DNA of 64,000 nt from Viola odorata (lineage: Eukaryota; Streptophyta; Magnoliopsida; Malpighiales; Violaceae), in NCBI GenBank assembly GCA_963691705.1, contig OY829543.1, positions 47,844,564 through 47,908,563 on the forward strand, written 5' to 3'. The translations under genes and the position numbers were made by a program. Positions 44,715-55,632 of this stretch are shown here, piece by piece. The notes beneath the pieces were generated by a model that was not told where the DNA came from, made no database searches, and worked only from the letters and a program-made list of their open reading frames with translations. The first letter of the stretch is position 1. The number at the start of each line of letters is the position of its first letter.

Positions 44715-47302
44715 TTAGTAGAAACCAACCTTTCTTGTGCTACAATTAGTATATATATAATATAAACCAACCGATTGAGGAACTGTGTTCTTCAAAGCCT
44801 TCTCCATCACATCAAAGACCTCTCCAATCGCGGGACGACCATTGCTTGATCTTGCAACAGAAAGAACTGCAATCTCCAAAATGGCCTTAAAATCCTCCTC
44901 ATCCACATCCCCGTTTAGCTTAGGATCTACTAAATCCTTCAATGGACGCTCTCCCGAGTTGACATCCCTCGCCTGGCCAAGAAAACGAGAAAATAATGTC
45001 GACTTTCGTGTTCTTTTCGATACATTCTTTCTTTCCTTCTCTTTTTCATGTTTAATTACAAGCAATTACCTTTCTGGTGAGCTGATCCCTGGCTTCAAGA
45101 TCCAATTCAAACACTTTCTGTCCTGATAAAAGTTGAAGTGCAACAATTCCAAAACTATAAATGTCACTTGCACATGTTAGCTTGGCATTAGTCATGTATT
45201 CTGGGTCCATGTAACCCATGGTCCCTCTCACATCTGTAAACACTTTGCTCTGTTCCATTCCCATCATCCTTGCTAACCCAAAATCAGATAGCTTTGGTTC
45301 CAATTTCTCAGTCAAAAGGATGTTTGTAAGCTGCCAATGGCCACGCCACGAATCCACGATTAATTTGAAGATCTTTACATAAACAAGAAGAAAAGAAATG
45401 CTTAATAGTCCATACCTTGATATCTCTATGAACAATGCATCCATCAACATAATGGTGGAGATATCTCAGGCCTTGTGCACAATCTCTTAAGATCTTAACT
45501 CTTTGGTCCCATGCCAAGACATTCTCTTTTTCTAGTTAATGTCAGATCATAAACAGTACACTTATCTCAGTTTCATTACTTGCAGAGTGAACATAATTTT
45601 ATACAGGATGAAAGATTGCTTACTCATGAGTTGCTGAGCCAAATTCCCAGATGGACAATACTCATAGACCAGATACCGTTCGCCACCTTCGATGCAGCAA
45701 CCGAACAGACAAACAAGGTTCGGATGTCTAACCCGAGAAAGGTTTTCTACTTCGCGGTTGAAAGAATCTGGTGAATTACTTTTGTTCAAGTGCTTGATGG
45801 CTACAGCCTGTCCACTAGGCAAAAGACCTCTATAAACTACCCCCGCGCTCCCACGGCCAAGCTTTCTCTTCTCACTCCCGTAATTTATAGCCTTCTCAAT
45901 CTCAGCCTTGGAGAACCGATACAAGCCCGAATATGTATTCTCCTCTCTAAAAAGTCTAGATGGAATCATAGGTGGCCTAGGACTCTTTTCCTTGCACTCG
46001 TTCTCGTTCTTGTTCTTGTTCTTGTTCTCGTTCTCGTTCTTGTTCTTGTTCTCGTTCTTGTTCTTGTTCTTCTTTTTGCTTTTCTTCTTGCTCACATGTT
46101 GTATCAGAAGCAGAACCAGCATCAGTATGAAGATGAGTACAAAGACTGCAACTACTGTTTTCACCGTCGAATCTGATTAGAAAAGAAGAATTACAAATAG
46201 TTTGTGTTAGCAAACCGTCAAGCAAACATTGCACTAAAAAGATCATGACTTTTGAGTGACCCTCTAAAATCAAAGCCCTCTAGATTTAAAAAGCATGATT
46301 TTCGAGTGAGGTCCAAGATTTAGTATTTATTTAGTTCGCAGCTATAACCAAGAAAAATGATCTTTGATGAAGAAAAGAAGGATTGTTCAACTTACGTTTG
46401 ATTCTCATGTAACCATCATCTGTTTAAGAATGTAAAGAAAGAAAAAAAGGTCAGGGGAAGTTATAAATATTGTTGTTGTTGGATATTGAGAACTGAGAAA
46501 GATTTGATTAAGGTCTTACCGAAAACATCAAGTGCACCCAAACAACTATGGAAATCTTCCACCCAAGCATGATCGCTGCCCGATCTTAGAACTGCAACTG
46601 AAATAACAGCGGCGACAGTGCACACCATTCTGTCATCATCACTATTTTCGTCCGCATGAACGTAGGAAAGCTCCGCGTCCCTTGCAGTCAACACTTCCTG
46701 GGCGCAACCAGTGCACGAATCATCAAAGCCAGAAAAATTCGAGCACTTTTCGACAGCATTCTTGTATTTCAATTGTTGAGGAACTTCTTGCAGTGAAAAA
46801 TTTGAGCAAGGGGAGCTTCCATGGAATAGTAATCTGTCAAAGCCACACGAATGGGCCGAGGCAGAGTTTTGTCTCAGAAAAGGGCCGCTACATTTCTGCC
46901 ATTCATCTTGCAATAGGAAAATGAATCCAGTAGAACTGTTTCTAGCATGCCAAGCAAGGTTCTTGATGAGGACATTAAGGACTTCTTGGCAGCAAAGAGT
47001 GGTGGTGAAAGTGCTCAAATCTGTCACTAATTCCTCCTGGTCGCCACCAATGCATTGGCCGCTCGGCTGGTAAGGGAATTCTGTAAAATCTAAAAGACAC
47101 CCACCTGAAAAAAAAATTAAAACTAGAGGTTAAGGAAACCAAGATTGTAAAACATTACGGGCAAAACGAGCCAGATAACGCGATCAACGATACTTGTTTT
47201 GTCATCAACCGGAGGGAAATTTGCAGCCGATGAAGGTTGGATGATCAAGATTGTAATGCAGAAGAAGGCAATGTTGGGACAAAAGTGTCCTGTTCTGACC
47301 AT
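44715..47302 (-). CDS. SPARK-type receptor-like Ser/Thr protein kinase
   Basis: Seven coding exons on the minus strand, all with GT/AG borders and matching phases: 47302-47194, 47104-46520, 46419-46396, 46172-45624, 45531-45416, 45330-45070, 44972-44715, giving 633 residues. Start chosen because MVRTGHFCPNIAFFCITILI is a signal peptide. The ectodomain is Cys-rich (GCLLDFTEFPY, TTLCCQEVL, DDSCTGCAQEV, FHSCLGALD), which fits the SPARK domain. A 24-nt exon and a transmembrane helix (VVAVFVLIFILMLVLLLI) follow. The juxtamembrane part is a Lys/Asn/Glu repeat. The kinase domain looks active: LGRGSAGVVYRG, VAIKHL, IVHRDIKLTN, SDFGLAR and GTMGYMDPEY. It probably signals at the plasma membrane; ligand unknown. 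Nearby 48367-48742 is a broken paralogue. Confidence 0.88.
46000..46085 (-). repeat. Coding hexanucleotide microsatellite in the kinase
   Basis: On the plus strand TTCTTG/TTCTCG units repeat, encoding alternating Lys, Asn and Glu residues directly after the membrane helix. No frame disruption is seen. Confidence 0.9.
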
Positions 47303-48366
47303 GTGTCCTCCCTTGTGATTGGTAGCTTCTCTTGAAATTGAAATTAGGCCATATATGACAAAAGAGAGAATTAAAAATGTAAAAAACTATGTTTTTACCA
47401 ATTTTCTTGCTCCAAGTAACCAACCAGGTACTTATAACTATGGTCTTCCTCGTTACCGACGATTGATGACAAGGTATATTCTTGCTTATTGTCTTGGCGT
47501 CTTGGTGATTACAGCTAGCTCATCTTGCCTAGTACTTCCCGAGACATGGACAACTTCTTGTGTGTTTTCGTTTTTCTAAAAGCCAAAGACATTTTGTATC
47601 ACATGATCACATCACTGATCACCCATCTATTTTTTATTTCACACTTTTGTCCTCCAATTTTTTCTTTAATCTCCACCCATGCCACTTAACTATGCTCTGT
47701 TTTGTTTACTAATTTTGTCACCAACTTTTTCATGAATTATTATTATTTATTTATTTTTGTGTAAAACTTTTTCATGACTAACATAATTGCCATGGATGTC
47801 TTGAATATTGGCTAACGTCGTTAATGTTGATATAAATGACTGCTAAGTTGTCCAAATCCCCCCCTTTCATCCCTATAAGTTAAAACCAAAAACCTAAATA
47901 TTGTAAACATATTAGAAAATAAATATTTTTTTTTTCATTGTGTAGCTATGCCAGCTAATTAACTACCACCGGTCCTGCTACTGTTCCTGTGACTATTCAA
48001 TAATAAGTTTATAACAATAATGTTACTTATTCTCCTTCTGTCTTTCGTAATAAAAACTCCTAATTTATTTATGTATTTTTAGCTAATTTTTCTTAATAAT
48101 TTTATGAGTTACGCTCAATCAATACTAATTTTAATTTTCTAAAATATTAAAAATTTATAATTTAAATTACTGTAAACTTAAGTGCCCAATCAATTACTTT
48201 TGGCGTGACCCGATCTAAACAATTTATATCGATTTTGTAACTTATAATTCATTCTTATGTAACGCTAATTGTTTAACTTAATTATATTACGTTTTCTAAT
48301 GACATGTTTCATTCTTACTTGTAAAGCATTTTGCAACATATATGTTCATCCATAGTTGATACATAC
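47303..48366. other. Intergenic DNA upstream of the receptor kinase
   Basis: Contains the presumed promoter of the minus-strand kinase. AT-rich. I see no TATA box I would commit to and no other gene. Confidence 0.5.
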
Positions 48367-48742
48367 TGGAGAGTTGTTGAGCCAAATTGCCAGATGAACA
48401 ATATTCATAGACTAGATGTCCCTCCCAGTCCTCGATGCAGCAACCTAAGAGACGAACAACATGTGGATGTACAAGCCGTGAATGGATTTCTATAAGGCGA
48501 CGGAAAAAATTGCACCGGTTGCGTCCCTGTACATTCATGATAGCCACAACTTGTCCGCTAGGCAAAACACCTTTCCCTAGCATAGGCTCAGTCTCATTTC
48601 TATGGTTAATAGCCTTCTCAATCTCAGACTTGGTGAATTGGTACGGCCCGGGACATACACATTGATCATTAGGATTAACAATAGGGACGTTAGACCGGTC
48701 CTCCCTCTTGCCCTTCTTGTTCTTGCCCTTGAGACAAAACAT
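48367..48742 (-). pseudogene. Truncated paralogue of the SPARK kinase (juxtamembrane and N-lobe exon)
   Basis: Corresponds to part of exon 4 of the neighbouring kinase: QFTKSEIEKAINHRNETEP, LPSGQVVAI, VRLLGCCIEDWEGHLVYEY and CSSGNLAQQL, ending at a donor (GTATGT) at the same codon. About eight residues of the glycine loop are deleted (MLGKGVLPSG) and the catalytic Lys of VAIK is Met (VAIMN). No ectodomain, C-lobe or further exons are found, so it is a dead tandem-duplicate fragment. An acceptor-like CAG lies just upstream. Confidence 0.85.
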
Positions 48743-49081
48743 GTTTATCTGGAAATTAAGAATTGGCTGAACAAAATTATCCTAGAAATAGGGTTCGCAC
48801 CGATTTCAACTTAGATCACCTTAATTAACCTCCTAATTACTTAGAGGTGAATATTACTTAATTACTTGAGAAGTGAGAATTGAATTAGTGAAATCTCCCT
48901 TGGCCAAGAAAGCAAACCTCTTATGTTTGTGCCACTTGTTAACAACGTCTAGCTGTTTGTGCTTTGTTGGGATTGTACCTATTTCAATTCCAGCCTAGTA
49001 CTCCCCGATGCATTATTCTTTTCAGAAAAACAAAATTAGGTATGATGTCGTTCATATTAAGTTTTATAATTCTCCCATCGA

Positions 49082-49152
49082 AGGAATTCCGAAAATCGAA
49101 CTCAGGATCTCTCACACCCTATGCAAGAATCATACCACTAGACCAAATGCTC
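49082..49152 (-). pseudogene. tRNA-Pro(AGG)-like pseudogene, left arm
   Basis: The minus strand keeps TTTGGTCTAGTGGTATGATT and the AGG anticodon loop, but anticodon and T stems have mismatches (CTTGC/GTGAG, CTGAG/TTCGG). It is a decayed inverted copy of 49973-50043. Confidence 0.65.
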
Positions 49153-49972
49153 TTGATGTGTTATCATTGATTACTACCGAAATTTATTGTGTGATTTCAG
49201 ATTTTTGCTGAAAAAATATATTACTCCAAAGCCCTACTCCAAAATAATATAATCAAATTAAAAAATCAAAAAAAATATAAAAATTCACAAAAATAATTTA
49301 ATTAATCTAAAACTTCAGAAAAAATTGAAAATTTCCAAAAAATGTAATAATTCCAAAAAATTTGTTAAAATTCTAACAAATAATTAATTAATCTAAAAAT
49401 CCAAAAAAGTTGTACAAATTCCAAAAAAAACGAAAAAATGTAATAACTCCAAAAAAATGTTAAAAATCTATAAAAAATTGTAAAATTTAGAAAATAATCT
49501 AAAAATTCAGAAAGATGTTAAAATTCCAAAATAAAATTAATTAATCTAAAAATCCAAAAAATTGCAAAAAAAATATTAATTGTAGATATTTAATTTTTTT
49601 TGGGAATTTTTATATTTTTTTTTGGGAATTTGTACATTTTTTGTGAATTATTACATTTTTCTGGATTTTTAGATTAATTAAATTATTTTTGAAATTTTTT
49701 ACATTTTTTTAGAATTTTTACATTTTTTCTAGATTTTTAGATTAATTAAATTATTATTTTTTAATTTTTACTATTTTTTTGAAATTTTAAAGAGATGAAC
49801 ATCAAAAGCTACTCACCAAATCAAAGAGGAGTGAGAGAAATGTGGGGCGGTCTAGAGTTGAGAACTGAGGAAAGGGTGCGGTAATGGGAAGGGTTTTGGA
49901 GTAATATACTTTTCTAGCAAATATCAGAAATCGCACAATAAATGTCGGTAGAAATCAATGATAACACATCAA

Positions 49973-50043
49973 GAGCATTTGGTCTAGTGGTATGATTCTC
50001 GCATAGGGTGCGAGAGGTCCTGAGTTCGATTCTCAGAATTCCC
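49973..50043 (+). tRNA. tRNA-Pro(AGG)-like gene, probably a pseudo-tRNA
   Basis: The D arm (GGTCTAGTGGTATGATT), the anticodon stem CTCGC/GCGAG with loop ATAGGGT (anticodon AGG) and the T arm CTGAG-TTCGATT-CTCAG are intact. The acceptor stem GAGCATT / AATTCCC has two mismatches against the usual GGGCATT / AATGCCC. Possibly transcribed by Pol III through its internal promoter but unlikely to be charged. Confidence 0.55.
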
Positions 50044-50079
50044 TTGATGGGAGCATTATAAAGCTTAATATGAACGACG

Positions 50080-50917
50080 ACCAATCTTTCCTCGTGTAAC
50101 TTCGCAACTTCTTTTTATGAAAGCTCCACTTTCAATTTTGATCTACATCAGCTACTTTAACGTCAAACCATCAGCTCCACACCAAGATCTGCTCTGCTTT
50201 CATTTGTTGTACATCAAATATCCTCATTGCTACCAATCATTGCCCTGTTCTACCCATAAAATTAAACACAAGCATAAATATCAAAGTACGAGAGACAACA
50301 CACAATATTTTTTTATAATGGTTCGGAAACTCTCAAGGTCTACATCCACTCTTTTCTTATTATCAGCAACACTCAATTATATCATCAACATAACTGGCTA
50401 CGACCACAAACAAATATGCACAAGCTATTCCACCTCGAACACGACAATCTTAACATATTGTCGGTTCTTACACACTCACAACAAAATTCACCATATGATA
50501 ATCTCAGGATATTATTATATGCTACGTATCAAAACCTCACACTACGAATCTTACAATCAGCATCTCAATAGACGCGGATAAAAGTTGACAAACTTACTAT
50601 ACTTAATCTCTATTTATAGAAATTGTTTGCCTTACTAGATAGGAAAAACTACACAATTAACAAAATCCTAAATTGTTTCTTTTCAATCACAAACTTATAT
50701 TTCCTATCTAGATTACATACTTGTTTCTTTTTCAATCACAAACTTAAATTTCTTATCTAGATAACACCGTTAATTTTTAATTTGTCTTTTTTCTTGTTTC
50801 ATTAGTTTTATTGTTCAAGTCTGATTGACAATTTATTTCTCATATTTTTACTATCTAAATTCTTGTAAATTGAACAGTAGAGCTATTGATTTTTATGAAT
50901 TCTCCCTACTTTTGCAG
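50080..50917. other. Intergenic DNA
   Basis: No supported gene. A 30-40 bp block, TTTCAATCACAAACTTA, occurs twice (about 50680 and 50733). Confidence 0.5.
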
Positions 50918-51180
50918 GAAACACTTGAAGGCTGGGAAAAAGGTAAAAAGTCACTTCTGAAGCACAAATCAGACATTCAAAGTTGTCTTGACCGCGAGCT
51001 TGGCCAAGTCGTAGACAGGCAAGCTAGAGACGGGTTGTGCTAGGAGTTACGGGATTGAACTAAAAGATTGGATTGACAGCTGGAGACAGATGTGGAGGAT
51101 GCGTCGAGTGCAGATCAATTGCAAGAGTCCTTAAGTGGATCACTTTCTTTTGAACAAACAAACAATCAGATATTTTATTT
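50918..51180 (+). pseudogene. Possible decayed terminal exon, gene not identified
   Basis: A good acceptor (TACTTTTGCAG) is followed by an exon-like frame ETLEGWEKGKKSLLKHKSDI continuing with DRELGQVVDRQARDGLC, then stops, then in the same frame DVEDASSADQLQESLSGSL. Charged, coiled-coil-like composition and freedom from A/T bias set it apart from its surroundings. At least three in-frame stops follow residue 43. I do not recognise the family. Confidence 0.4.
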
Positions 51181-52354
51181 TAAATTTCAATTTTATAATT
51201 TGAACAATTTGAATTTTGTAATAAGTAGTTTAAATTTGAATTTTGAAAGAGTTGGAGTTTGAGTAGGAGAACTTAGCAGTTGATGTTATAAGCTGTGGAC
51301 TCCCGAACTCTCATCATCCCCCCTCTGTTTAGTTTTTAATTAATTAATATAATAAGTTTCTTTATCTGATCAAATCTTTCATTCCTGGTAAGAGCTCAAG
51401 GGTTATTTTTCTTATTCATCGTGAGATCTAAACTATCTTCATAATCTTTATCTTCGTAATTGTTTATTTTCTGGTTTAAATCGCTTCCTTGTTAAAGTTT
51501 AAAATTGACAAATCAAATTTTAGCTTGGAAGTTGTAGAAGTGGATAATATAATTCAGACCCGTCTGACAACCCCCCAAATATAGACAGCCCGACTTCCCT
51601 TGCGAGCCGCTCCACCCTCAGATACCTCCAGCATTGAACTCCTTCCTCTTTGACTGTATCTAGCCAAAAAATTTATGCGAATTCTCCTTCTCGTTCTTGG
51701 ACCTCTAAGAACTTCTAGGTTGTTTAACTCCTCAGGATGAACAATTTCTAACAGTGTTGGTGTTAACTGTTCATAGTTACGATTATTTTATTTGGATATT
51801 AAAAATATTTCTGATGGGATTCAACTAAAATATGATTAGTTAATCAATTTGATTTCGACATAATTTCATTTGATGATATAGTAATTAAAAATTAAACTTT
51901 AATTTAAAAAATAGCTAAAAAACTATGGAGCAATTAGATTGAACCTAGAAAATCAAGTAGAAACTAATTTACATCTCTCAAAGCTATGGTTGAAGTAATT
52001 CCTTATTCTAGTAATCAATTGGATGGATAAAAATGGATGTTGTAATCAAAAGGAAGCCTCTTAAATGGAGTTAGGATTGTAATTGCAAAACTAACGTGAT
52101 AACAATCCTTTTTGTTTCGTTTAATACAAATAAAACTTTTAGATAATAATCAATAAATATTTGCAACTTCGACTGCAAGACATACATGTATACTTATAAA
52201 AATGCGACCGAACTGATCGGTTGGATCGAGAAACTGGTAAATTGGAAATTCAAATTCCTAGCGGTGTGATCTCATGAAATTTAAAAAAATGTTGTTGAAA
52301 CGAAAAAAAATGGTCGATTCGTACAAATCAAACGGTAGGACCCTATCAGTTAAA
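51181..52354. other. Intergenic DNA
   Basis: AT-rich with no gene or element end recognised. Confidence 0.5.
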
Positions 52355-52359
52355 CCGGT

Positions 52360-54631
52360 TGTCGCAACCCCCCCTCCCTTTTTGGATTTTTCCTAATGCG
52401 ACGCGGGCTTGGGACTGGATGTGAGACGAAATCGGACCCATCTCACATAATGCATATGAAGTCGCCACCCTATTTTTGTTTCTAGGTTTAGGGAATCTAT
52501 TGTCATGGCATAAAAAATAAAAACTAAGGCAAAATGGGTCTGAACCCGAGAACAGCGGTTCGGGGTCGTATTGTGGATTCGGAAAGGTGTTAGGCACCTG
52601 AGTCACATCCTAAAAAGGTTACCGGAGAAAGAGGTGTTTTATCATGCTTGAAAAATAGAAAATCCTAATTTATGTGATCATGCCCAATAGATTAAAAGTT
52701 TAACAATTCTGAATTATTCAAGCATAAGAAAAAGTGTGAGAAATGTGAACATGTTTATTTGGAGGAAGGAACGGGAAATTTTCCTTTTTATGACGAACAT
52801 TTTGTGCATTAGTGATCGATATTATATGCGCAAAAATAATTATTTAAGTATACGGATTTTACAAACATTCGAACAATAATACAAGCACGCAAATACACAT
52901 TTATCATACGCAGGCAAAGTAATTAATTTGTTTGATAACTAAATACGAGTAGAATAATTATTTAAATGTTTAAAAGCATGCAAAAGTAATTAATTACATG
53001 GTTCGAGCATGTGACTAATTGATATCAAAATTATTAAACGACATAAATGACTTAACCATTAGACGTAAGCGAAATAATTAATTTAAACATGTGATAGCAT
53101 GCAAATATAATTAATCACGGTACAAGCATACGATTAGCTGGCACGCAAAATGATGTATGCATGCGAAATAATTAATATTGATGAATGAGCGCAAGCAGGA
53201 TAATTAAACATGAGGGAGCATAATGAACAAACAATACAGGCATACAGGCATACGGAAAATAAATAAACAGTACGAGAGCGAAAATAAATAAATAGTACAT
53301 GGGTGCGAAATAAATAAATAAATAGTACACGCAATGCGGGAAAACGATGGGCCAGAAGATTGGACCCGACCCACTGGGCTGGGAATGGGCCATCAGCAGG
53401 GCCCAAGACTGGGCCGAGGGCCAAGCCCTCCTCTCCCTTACGCTGGGCCTGCGCAGCCCAGCTTTCTTCTCCTTTCTTTCCTTTGCTGGGCCGCTGGCCC
53501 AGCTTTTCTTTTACTTGGGCCGGCCGTGCACAAATTATGACCAAATAGATGATGTTGTTCATCATCTTCTTCCTCCGACCTCCAACACAGTAGCAGTAGT
53601 GGAGCGCAGCAACGCAGCAGCTCCGGCGGTGACAGCGGCAGCTCCGGCGGCAACCATCAGCAGCAGCAAGGCGACGGCAATAACTCCGGCAGCAGCTGCA
53701 AGGGAACGAGGAAAATGCAAAAAAGAAAAAAAACAAGGTAAAACACATTAGAGCAAGCGATGGGTTTAAATGTCAGGAATAAAAGGGAAAAGGAACTTCT
53801 TGCCTTGGTGCTTGGTGGTTGCCTAGAGAGAAAGAGAGAACATGAGAATTTTTGTTGTGTGTATTTGTCTCTGTGTTGGTGTAGAGAAATGAAGAAGCTT
53901 GCTTGCTATTTATAGGGAGTTGAGTCGGTGATGAGCAAGGGAAAAGACAATTGTGCTGATGAAGAGGAGCAGAAAAAACGCAAAATGGAGTTGTGAATTT
54001 GCAAAATGCATTTTGGTGTCAGAGGAAGAGGAACATGCATGCATCCTCGTGCTTAAATTGGGATCCGTTGGATGAGGAGAAAAATGAGTCAACTTTTGAT
54101 CAATGGCTAAGATAAGTTGACTTTTGGAAAATATTTAATATTTATTTAATTGGTTCGAACTATCAACACGAGGAATCTTGTTTGAAATGAATGAAATCCC
54201 GAACCAAAAATACTAAAACATACAATAAAATGCAACAAAATAAATAGTAATTAGTAAATAAAGAAAAAGTTTGATTTGAGGTTCGAATTTACTCGCTCGA
54301 AGTATCAAAAAGTTAGAATGAAAAATAAATGTTATAGAAAAGTAAATTGAATAAAATAAAATGATATGACACGAACGAAAATAATAGTAGATAATTATCA
54401 ATTAAAGAAAGAATGTGTTCGATTCACGGTCCGAGGAAATTTATTCGGGACCGATAGAAGTACGAATGAAAAGACAGTAAAAATACGAAAAAACTAAAAT
54501 AACACGAAATGGTACGAAATATTAAAATAAGTAGCCAAAGATCGAAAGTCGATAGAATTTCGATTTAAACGGACTAATAATGCGATGAAAGATAAAAGTG
54601 CAAAAAAAAATGCTGTCAAAAATCAGCAACA
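52360..54631 (-). repeat. Long solo LTR (family A), copy 2
   Basis: Ends TGTCGCAACCCC and AAATCAGCAACA, flanked by exact CCGGT duplications (52355-52359, 54632-54636); 2272 bp. Shared with copy 1: GAAGTCGCCACCCTA, GGTTTAGGGAA, TGTCATGGCATAAAAA, GTCGTATTGTGGA, AAGGTGTTAGGCACC and CCTAAAAAGGTTACCGG near the left end, and the AAATACGAAAA..ACACGAAATG blocks near the right. No coding capacity. The 204-codon minus ORF at 53134-53748 is low complexity and not believed. Confidence 0.87.
53906..53914 (-). promoter_or_regulatory. LTR TATA box, family A copy 2
   Basis: TATAAATAG on the minus strand, followed by a CT-rich leader (CTTCTTCATTTCTCTACACC). Same position and sequence as in copy 1. Confidence 0.65.
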
Positions 54632-54636
54632 CCGGT

Positions 54637-55071
54637 CCAACCTGAAATATTTATAATACTTTTCAATCTTTTCAATTTCTTTAGTATTTTAGAAATAATT
54701 TCAATTTAAAAAAAGAAAAAGTAGTAAAACGCAAGCAGCCAATTAATTATAAAAAAAAAAGGCAAGACATAATGAAATTGAGAAAAAATCTTATAACCAT
54801 TTTAGGAAGAATTTCAGGCATTAGTTATATCTTTTTATGTTTAAAAAATCCTTCATTCATTAACATGAGATTTTGTGTAGTTTGTTACACGATTAGATTT
54901 TTATAACTTTGATTTACGTGTTTGAGTTTCTAAGACTCCAACCCAAAATCAAAAAACAACCGTTTAGCACTCCATACAATACAAGATTGACCCAGCTCCG
55001 TATCCGAACCCGGTAGCATTATCCTATACTGAAACAAAAAAAAAACCCATTAGAATGCTCAACTCCACACG
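54637..55071. other. Promoter-side spacer of VDE
   Basis: Contains the upstream region of the VDE transcript. No clear TATA box. AT-rich with poly-A runs. Confidence 0.5.
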
Positions 55072-55176
55072 ATGTCTTATCCACCTACATACACTGCGTT
55101 CCAAAACCCGCGCATTTTTGCCCAGTTGCTCTCTTTTTCCCACTTTCCTCTTCACTCATTCCTGTCCTCCCCTGCC

Positions 55177-55621
55177 ATGAAAAAGCACCATCTACTGCTC
55201 CTCAAGGTCAGCCCTCTACTCTCCCTCTCTTTTCTCTCTGTCTGTTTAATTTTCTTGTGGAAGACCATTTTAGCGTACAAAAAGACCCATATCATTTTAA
55301 GCTAGTCATCTCTCAGTTGACAATGTCTATGTGACTGTTTTCTTGCAAATGCTTCTTCTTTGCCTTTTTGGTTTCTGATTGTGAAAATACTTATGCAACA
55401 GTGTCAAGTTTTCAAATTTGTCTACAAAGCATACTACTTTGGAATTTGTTGTAAATCGTTTATACTTGCTTTTGAAAGTAGAATTATGGGTCTTCTCTTA
55501 ATTTGAATGTTTTATATCTCACAACCTTGTCTTTGGTTTTGGGTCTGTTTTTTGGGTTATGTGTTCAATGGAAGAAAATGACTTTTGAAGTGTTCATTCT
55601 CAGATTGGAATTTGTAGCTGA
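55177..55621 (+). promoter_or_regulatory. Spliced upstream ORF in the VDE leader (predicted)
   Basis: A leader exon ending CTCCTCAAG (55206, donor GTCAGC) can be joined to 55604 (acceptor TTCTCAG). That creates a 15-codon uORF, ATG 55177 to TGA 55621, peptide MKKHHLLLLKIGICS, ending 11 nt before the VDE start codon. If the splice is real it could lower translation of VDE. Confidence 0.45.
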
Positions 55622-55632
55622 GAACGTGAAGC

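Larger units (their letters stand above)
49046..50079. mobile_element. Roughly 1.03-kb foldback with tRNA-Pro-like sequence in both arms
   Basis: Arms 49046-49235 and about 49885-50079 are inverted copies: GTCGTTCATATTAAG at the left end pairs with CTTAATATGAACGAC at the right. The centre is also mirror-like, A-rich on the left (AATCTAAAAATCCAAAAAA) and T-rich on the right. Each arm carries a tRNA-Pro-like segment. No target duplication is evident, so it may be a foldback transposon or a local inverted duplication. Confidence 0.75.

Noticed and set aside
49973..50043. Functional tRNA-Pro gene
   Set aside because: Two acceptor-stem mismatches against the plant consensus and location in a foldback; kept as a probable pseudo-tRNA.
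50117..50581. 154-codon plus ORF
   Set aside because: Tyr/His/Ser/Ile-rich composition typical of AT-rich non-coding DNA; no domain or splice context.
53134..53748. 204-codon minus-strand ORF in the family A solo LTR
   Set aside because: Low-complexity Cys/Ser/Phe-rich translation of GC-rich and A/T-rich repeats. It lies in the transcribed part of an LTR and is not kept in copy 1.
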